A DNA stretch of 64,000 nucleotides from Paguma larvata (Eukaryota > Chordata > Mammalia > Carnivora > Viverridae), in the NCBI GenBank assembly GCA_030068075.1, contig CM057823.1, forward strand, positions 20,060,485-20,124,484. Reading direction: 5' to 3'. The notes below the pieces were generated by a model, which searched no databases, was not told the origin of the DNA, and saw only the letters and a list, made by a program, of their open reading frames with translations. Numbering within the stretch: the stretch's first letter is position 1; each line of letters starts with the position of its first letter. The translations under genes and the position numbers were made by a program. Of the stretch, positions 58,318 through 64,000 are shown in pieces.

Positions 58318-58679
58318 CAAACCAGGGTCTTCTAAATTTAAGTAACTCTTGGCCCACATATCTTAGTTTTAGGGCTGGAACATAGACAAGATTTTACTAA
58401 GACTGCAGCTGAGATTTTAAAGGCAGGGACTTAATAACTTGAAAAGACGAAGGTTAATTACTCTACTGCCTGTCTCAAAAGAGAAATTTTTAACAGAGAC
58501 TACATAGGGTTTTACAACCATGTATACTCCTTTTAATATGTATAGTCTTTATTCAGCATTTTAAACTGCTGTATCAGTCTCCTATTTAAGTCAGCAGAAG
58601 AATGTATAGGTTTGAATTCTTTGAAGTGAAAACTGTTTGTCTTCCATCTTATTGGTTTTATTGACTGGATTTGTTTTCT
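58318..58679. other. No gene recognised
   Basis: About 360 bp unassigned. Confidence 0.45.
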
Positions 58680-59110
58680 GGTTTTGCTCTGAAGAATTAC
58701 CACAAACTTCACGGCTTACAACAACAAAAACTTATTCTCTAACAGTCTGGAGGTCGGAAGGACAAAAGTAGTCTTAAGGGGCTGGGGTCAAGGTATAGTG
58801 CGGCTGGAGCCTGGGGGGAGGTTGTCCTCCGTCCCTCTTCTACATCGAGGGACCACGGGCTCTCTGTATCTCAACTACTGCCACCTCAGTGGCATTGGCT
58901 TTTCCTCTCTTGTTGCCCAATATCCCTCTGCTTCCTCTTGTAGGACTCTTGGGATTGCACTAGGGCTCACGAGGGTAGTTCAGGATAATGTTCTTCTCCC
59001 CAAATCCTTACCCTAATCACACCTGCAAAGTCCCTTTCGCCACATAAGATAAATTCACAGGTTCTGTGTGCTAAGACACGGAGGGCCATTATTAAGCCTA
59101 AAAACACGGA
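58680..59110 (-). mobile_element. MaLR-type LTR, minus strand
   Basis: 'aattaccacaaacttcacgg', 'cttacaacaacaaaaactta', 'aacagtctggaggtcggaag', 'taatcacacctgcaaagtcc' and 'gatggtcc'-free 3' flank trace the reversed LTR (cactttgttacagcagcc ... ttctgttgttttaagccac). Strongly diverged in the middle. Confidence 0.65.
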
Positions 59111-59539
59111 CTATTTTACTACTCAGTCTCTGTCCGCCGGAAAACTAAATGAAATATTTGGAATTACAATAATTTAAGAATTACTTCATATAAATTAGAA
59201 TCTTTGAGAAAAATGTCAAAGCTAAGCTTATAATTGTGTAGTATCCAGTTGTAAGGTATTTTTCCTTTAATTCAGTTGTCTCTATATGGAAGAAAAATTC
59301 TCAATAAAAAGTAGCTTATTGTGGAAAACAATAAACATGAATCAGCTCTGGAACATGGTAAATCTTACTCTAATTACCTATTCATTCATTGGACAAATAC
59401 TTATTCAGGGCCAATATCTATCTGTCGTAGATATTGGCCAGTAGAGAAGAGGCCGTTTCCATCTGTATTTTTCTCTCATCGCAGATTGTATATCTCAGCA
59501 CGGCTGCAAAAACATCTCCCTCCCTACCTGTTCATCTGA
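59111..59539. other. No gene recognised
   Basis: About 430 bp. 59380-59460 contains a short inverted/duplicated 'ggccaatatctatctgtcgt' / 'agatattggccag' pair able to form a small hairpin. Confidence 0.4.
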
Positions 59540-60155
59540 CAGTGTGAAGTCTTCACTCCTCCCGTTGAGAGGTGGGAACTATCTTCCCTGACCTTGAGTC
59601 CAGGCAGGCCTGTGAATACAGCAGTTTTGCTATGTGACCTCTGAGGTTAGGTCATAAAGATCAAGACTTGGGCATAGTTCTCGTGGGGTGATCACTCTCG
59701 GAACCCAACACCCATGCTGTGAGGAAGCTTAGCCACATGGGAGGCTAACATGTTGTTATGTGAGCATTCCAGTCAAAAGCCCAATAACACCAGCCAGACA
59801 TATGACTAAGGAAGCTTTAAAGAATAACTATGGGGGCGCCTGAGTGGCTCCGTCGGTTAAGCTTCCGACTTCAGCTCAGGTCATGGTCTCACCGTTTGGG
59901 AGTTCGAGCCCTGCGTCGTGCTCAGGAGGCCGGAGCCTGCTTCAGATTCTGTGTCTCCCTCTCTCTCTGCCCTTTCTCTGCTCACTCTCTCTCTCTCTGT
60001 CTCTCTCTCTCTCAAAAATAAAAGGTAAAAGAATAATTATAACTACATTCATCCAGTCAGCCCCCAGGATCATGAAAAATAGTGATAAAACAATATATTT
60101 GTTTAAGCTACTAAGTTTGGAGTTATTTGTTATATAGTGACCGATGACAGAACCT
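59540..60155 (+). mobile_element. MLT1-like LTR split by a CanSINE
   Basis: 'cactcctcccgttgagaggt', 'acacccatgctgtgaggaag', 'ccagccagacatatgactaa', then after the SINE 'gtcagcccccaggatcatga', 'tgtttaagctactaagtttg' and 'gttatttgttatatagtgac' follow a known MaLR/ERVL LTR order. Confidence 0.7.
59832..60035 (+). mobile_element. CanSINE inserted in LTR
   Basis: Head ggggcgcctgagtggctccg. An internal deletion removes the tgtgctgacagctcagag block. Flanks aaagaataacta and aaagaataattata are the target duplication. Confidence 0.96.
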
Positions 60156-61284
60156 TTCTTATCTACTCCTTTTTTTTTCCCACCACCCCAACCACTGAAA
60201 TCTCTTATAAGAAGATAGCTTCATTTTTGAGGATTGACTAGATGGAAAAGAGAGGGGGCGGGAGGCCCAAGTGCTAGGGGCTCTTCAGGCTGAAGTCCAG
60301 GAAGAACACTAGAGAAGTTCATTTTTCATCAGTGACTTACTGCTGACGGCCATCTTGAAAATGGAAGATACAGGAAAAGACGCTAAAGAGGTTTTAGCAA
60401 TAATAATGGATCCTCCCTCGTGTATTTCCTGGAAAGGCTGCAATAAAGATTTGAGTTGTTTTTACTTAATATGTTCTGCTGTACTAACCAAGAGAGCGGC
60501 TGGTTATACAGGTTACACGTTGAATATCAATTTAATGACTCTCTCTTCCCTTCGTCCCTACTGGCACACAAACTTTATAAGGTTGGTGTCTGCATCTGTT
60601 TTGCTCATTATTTTAGCCCCTGTGTTTGCACAGTGAGCTGCAGCTGCCGAATCAATATTGGTTGAGTTAATGTGTGATTCAGGGCCATTTGCTTAACCTC
60701 TCCGGGCTTCAATTAGCATTGCATTTTATGTTTCTCAACTTTTTCGATAGAAATAGCACCAACTGCAGAGGAGAAAAAAAATAGTTACCTCCTAGAAGTC
60801 TGGGGAGCCTGGAGCAACCACTTACAGTTCTGATATTTCTCTGGAGTTTCTTTGAAGTTTCACGTTTCATCTTCAAACTTATTTAAATGTTACATTCCAT
60901 GTCACTGTATGTCAGCATTTATGTAAAACATAAAGTAATTTTACTCTCAAATCTTTTAACAAAAATAAGTGGCATTGTCCCTTTCACCCCCAGGGCTGTG
61001 CAAACCTCAAACACAAGTATTCATTAAATGATCCGTAAGGCCCCCTTTTTGCTCAAAGCATTATGACTCTTCGATTCTAGCAAGTTGAACAACTCATATT
61101 TACTGTGTTCAGGTCACCGGAGGAGAAAACAAAGACAGTCAGATGGAGTGTGTGCTTTTAAGGGAATCGAGCTGTGATGACAAGTCATACGCACGTAGAA
61201 AGGTAATATTATGAGGTGGTGTGGAGGGAATGCCAAGTGTGTGGAGCCGCTTGTCGACACAGAACAGTCCAGAAGAAGAATTAG
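60156..61284. other. No gene recognised; small MIR piece
   Basis: About 1.1 kb. A MIR-like minus fragment lies at about 60660-60710 ('gtgattcagggccatttgct', 'taacctctccgggcttcaat'). Plus frames at 60355-60665 overlap in two phases and are unrecognised. Confidence 0.4.
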
Positions 61285-61373
61285 GCCCTTAAGGCCTCTA
61301 TTTCCTCATTGGTAACAGGGATAAGGAGGCTCACAACTTGTATCTCAGAAGGCGGTTATAAAGCTTACTAAGA
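61285..61373 (-). mobile_element. MIR fragment, minus strand
   Basis: 'ggcctctatttcctcattgg', 'taacagggataaggaggctc' and 'ggttataaagcttacta' correspond to the reversed MIR core, cut off by the SINE at 61374. Confidence 0.5.
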
Positions 61374-61603
61374 GGGGATGCATGGGCGGCTCAGTCAGTG
61401 AAGCGTCCAGCTCTTGCTTTCAGCTCAGGTCATGATCGCACGATTCGGGAGATTGAGCCCCCATGTTGGGATCTAGGCTGACAGTGTGGAGCCTGCTTGG
61501 GATTCTCTCTCTCCCCCTTTCTCTCTCCTCCTCCCCTGTTTGCATGCTCTCTCTCACTGTCTCTCTCTCTCAAAATAAATAAGTAAACATTAAAAAAAAA
61601 TAA
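61374..61603 (+). mobile_element. CanSINE, intermediate type
   Basis: Head ggggatgcatgggcggctca, body 'ccagctcttgctttcagctc' and 'gagcctgcttgggattctct', tail aaataagtaaacattaaaaa. Confidence 0.94.
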
Positions 61604-61784
61604 AGTTCAATAAGATAAAATATACTCCCTTACAAACAGGCAGTAGTATTGTTAGAATCCTGGGGCATTTCAGTCACAGGGTGGACCTGGAAATATGAGC
61701 AGCAAACAAGTCGACAGACAAGCATGGGGAATGGCCTTCGTGAAGCTGTGGAAAGAGAAATATGCCACAAAAACTCAGGAAACT

Positions 61785-61993
61785 GGGGGTGCCTGGGTGG
61801 CTCAGTCGGTTTAGCATCTGACTCTTGATTTCAGCTCAGGTCATGATCTCCAAGTTCATGAGATTGAGCCCCGTGTTGGGCTTCACACTGACTGTGCTGA
61901 GCCTGAGTAGGATTCTCTCTCTGTCCTCCCCTGCTGACGAGCTTGCACACGCTCGCTCTCTCTCTCTCCCTCTCCTTCTCTCTCAAAATAAAT
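61785..61993 (+). mobile_element. Old-type CanSINE
   Basis: Head gggggtgcctgggtggctca, 'gactcttgatttcagctcag', tail caaaataaataaaattc. Flanks aaactcaggaaact and aaattcagaaagct are a decayed target duplication. Confidence 0.95.
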
Positions 61994-63224
61994 AAAATTC
62001 AGAAAGCTAAGAATAACATAATCTTTATTGAGCTGAGAGCTCAGTTAGGGGCGATATCTCTGAAAAGGCAGACTGTTGCAGGCCTTGAATTCAAAGTTTG
62101 AGAATTTAGAACCATTCCTGTGGGCTTTATTTTAAAGAGATAAGTCTCTTGGAATAATTTGGTTCATATTTTGAGACAGCTGGGAACGTTTTGGTGCAGA
62201 CCAGAGGGCTATTTTAAATGCTTCAACTCCTTTAAAGATATTAAAAGGAGAAATGAAGAAACCAGATAATCGCTCGCAGAGATCAAGTGTCATGGTTGCA
62301 ATATTGCTAAAAGAATAAAGGAGAATATGGTTGCATTTTTTTAGTAAAAAATGAATTGACATTATGCCAGGTAAGGGAGAGCAGGATAAAAGTAAACTCA
62401 AAATGGAGCTCCAATATATTTCTTAATAGTAAGCTAAGAGCAAGTGGTCTCCAGCATAATTGGGAATAAATTCCAGCATCATAAAAGAATAACACATGGT
62501 TCAAATCTTAATCTGAAAGCTAAATCAGTTATTTATGAGGAAACCTTGGCATTTGTAGAAGGCTAAGCTTTTTGGGCATGGTGTACAGGAAATCATACCT
62601 GGTAATGACGGTAATTCTATACACTCGATCATTTAAATGGGATATCTGAATATCAAGTAAAAAGAAAAGATATTGCTAGTGTACAGCATTAGAATTTCTT
62701 TAATGGAAACATCTAAATGAAAAATCAATCCCTGTTTTAAGAAGTCTCTATAAAGCATACCTTCTTTCACCAAACACATAAAAGACCACAAGATTTAATG
62801 CTGAAACTGTATAAAGATGGCCACATTTGGATACATGGTATAGAGCATGACATACTTTGTGTAGAAAAGAAAGCAAGTGTATTTGCTACTGTATGTTTAA
62901 ATAACCCTGGAAAGATACAAAACAAACTTCACCATGATTCACCTCTAGGACACAAGAGTAAAGGAGTAAAGGGGAGAGATTTCTTTGTACGCTCTTTTGT
63001 ATTTTTTAAAAATTTGATGCGTGCTAGTTTTGTACCCCAAAGAGCAGATTAACAAATGAAATCTAATGACTGCAAATAAAATGGTTATTTTTGACACGGT
63101 TTCTGGAGATTCGATGTTCAATTTATTAATGAATAAGGCAACTTACCTCATGTAGTTAGATGGGTAAGCTAGAAATCTTTCTCTAGCACATTCTTCCCAA
63201 TCTGTAGCATCAGAATCACCAAGA
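61994..63224. other. No gene recognised
   Basis: About 1.2 kb of AT-rich unassigned sequence. Overlapping minus frames at 62132-62504 and a plus frame at 62798-63052 are not recognised. Confidence 0.45.
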
Positions 63225-63622
63225 GAGAGTTGGGGGAAAGAATCACCAGGGAGCTTGTTAAAAAACATTATGTGGCCTTACACCTTAGAGTTTCTGATTC
63301 ACAGGTTCTGGGGTGGGGCCTAAGAATCTGCATTTCTTTTTTAAAATATTTTTAAAATGTTTATTAATTTTTGGGAGAGAGACAGAGCATGGGCAGAGAA
63401 GGGACAGAGAGAGGGAGACACAGAATCTGAAGCAGGCTCCAGGCTCTGAGCTGTCAGCACAGAGCACGATGTGGGGCTAGAACTCATGCACTGTGAGATC
63501 ATGACCTGAGCTGAAGTCGGATACTTAACCGACTAAGCCACCCAGGCGCCCCAAGAATCTGCATTTCAAACAAGTTCTTAGGGGGTCTGGGGACCACACT
63601 CTGAGAATCCCCGTCGCATCAG
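63225..63622 (-). mobile_element. MER5A-like hAT DNA transposon split by a CanSINE
   Basis: On the minus strand it reads 'attctcagagtgtggtcccc', 'aagaacttgtttgaaatgca', 'gattcttaggccccacccca' and 'tgtgaatcagaaactctaag', the layout of the nonautonomous MER5A family. It is split at 63337-63552 by a SINE. Confidence 0.85.
63337..63552 (-). mobile_element. CanSINE, minus strand, perfect target duplication
   Basis: Reversed tail tttaaaatgtttattaattt and end gccacccaggcgcccc. A perfect 15-bp duplication, aagaatctgcatttc, at 63322-63336 and 63553-63567 lies inside the MER5A-like element. Confidence 0.98.
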
Positions 63623-63711
63623 TTCCATCAGCAATGAATCACCTGTGCTGTAGAACACCTCTTCACATATCGCAAAAATAAAAATGTGCGATGAGTTAGA
63701 AATCAGACCAC

Positions 63712-63947
63712 GGGGAGCGCCTGAGTGGTTCAGTCAGTTGAGTGTCCGACTTCGGCTCAGGTCATGATCTCACGGTTCGTGGATTCGAGCCCCGCATCGT
63801 GGGCTCTGTGCTGAACGCTTGCTCAGAGCCTGGAGCCTGCTTCTGATTCTGTGTCTCCTTCTCTCTCTTCCCTTTCCCTGCTCACGTTCTGTATCACTCT
63901 GTCTCTCAAGAATAAACAAATAAAAAAAAAAAAAAGAAAAAAAAAAG
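63712..63947 (+). mobile_element. CanSINE (SINEC_Fc type) with duplicated word
   Basis: Head ggggagcgcctgagtggttc. A small insertion gives 'ctgaacgcttgctcagagcc' in place of ctgacagctcagagcc. Long impure A tail. Flanks aaatcagaccacgg and aaatcagaccgtgg form the target duplication. Confidence 0.96.
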
Positions 63948-64000
63948 AAATCAGACCGTGGAAAACAGAAGCAAAACTTTGTAAGTCTAAAGTGTAGCAG

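Overview
This is mammalian nuclear DNA, almost certainly from a cat-family (felid/feliform) carnivore. The diagnostic signal is about 38 copies of a tRNA-Lys-derived CanSINE whose head reads close to GGGGCGCCTGGGTGGCTCAG and whose body carries GACTTCGGCTCAGGTCATGATCTC, a (CT)n tract and an AATAAA-A(n) tail. That is the feliform SINEC_Fc type, not the canid SINEC_Cf type. There are no operons, CRISPR arrays, phages or bacterial genes. I could not identify a complete protein-coding gene.

Layout. 0-5.7 kb: an old L1-related fragment split by a MIR, then sequence I do not recognise. 5.7-16.4 kb: SINEs, two L1 3' ends, a (GGAA)n and a (TG)n(GA)n microsatellite, and a decayed U6 snRNA copy on the minus strand (11.2 kb). 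16.4-18.8 kb: an L1 ORF2-to-3'UTR fragment split by a solo class I ERV-like LTR and a SINE. 18.8-34 kb: mostly unique sequence with SINE clusters (20.6-22.1 kb), MIRs, a 34-nt poly-G run (27.85 kb) and an 87-bp imperfect tandem duplication (31.9 kb). 34.1-35.4 kb: a CpG island, the only clear gene-regulatory feature, with GC boxes and better splice donors on the minus strand than on the plus strand. It is probably the promoter and first exon of a gene whose coding exons I cannot assign. 35.4-45 kb: MIRs, an old L1, a SINE cluster, a 6.6-kb SINE-free stretch, an ERV-type LTR and an AT-rich palindrome. 45-51 kb: old L1/HAL1-like sequence, SINEs and a CA/CG tract. 51.1-55.8 kb: one L1 broken by at least seven later insertions, two of them other L1s in opposite orientations. 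55.8-60.1 kb: four MLT1-like MaLR LTRs around an L1MC-type 3' end and a 230-bp polypurine tract. 60-64 kb: SINEs and a MER5A-like DNA transposon split by a SINE with a perfect 15-bp target duplication.

Functionally the window reads as intergenic or intronic DNA around one CpG-island promoter. Short stretches with good splice signals and an open frame (about 6.0, 27.2, 28.3, 30.2 and 39.3 kb) are recorded as weak candidates only. An equally convincing one at 16.4 kb proved to be antisense L1, which shows how easily they arise by chance. Family names for repeats rest on recognition of consensus sequence by eye; no database search was run.
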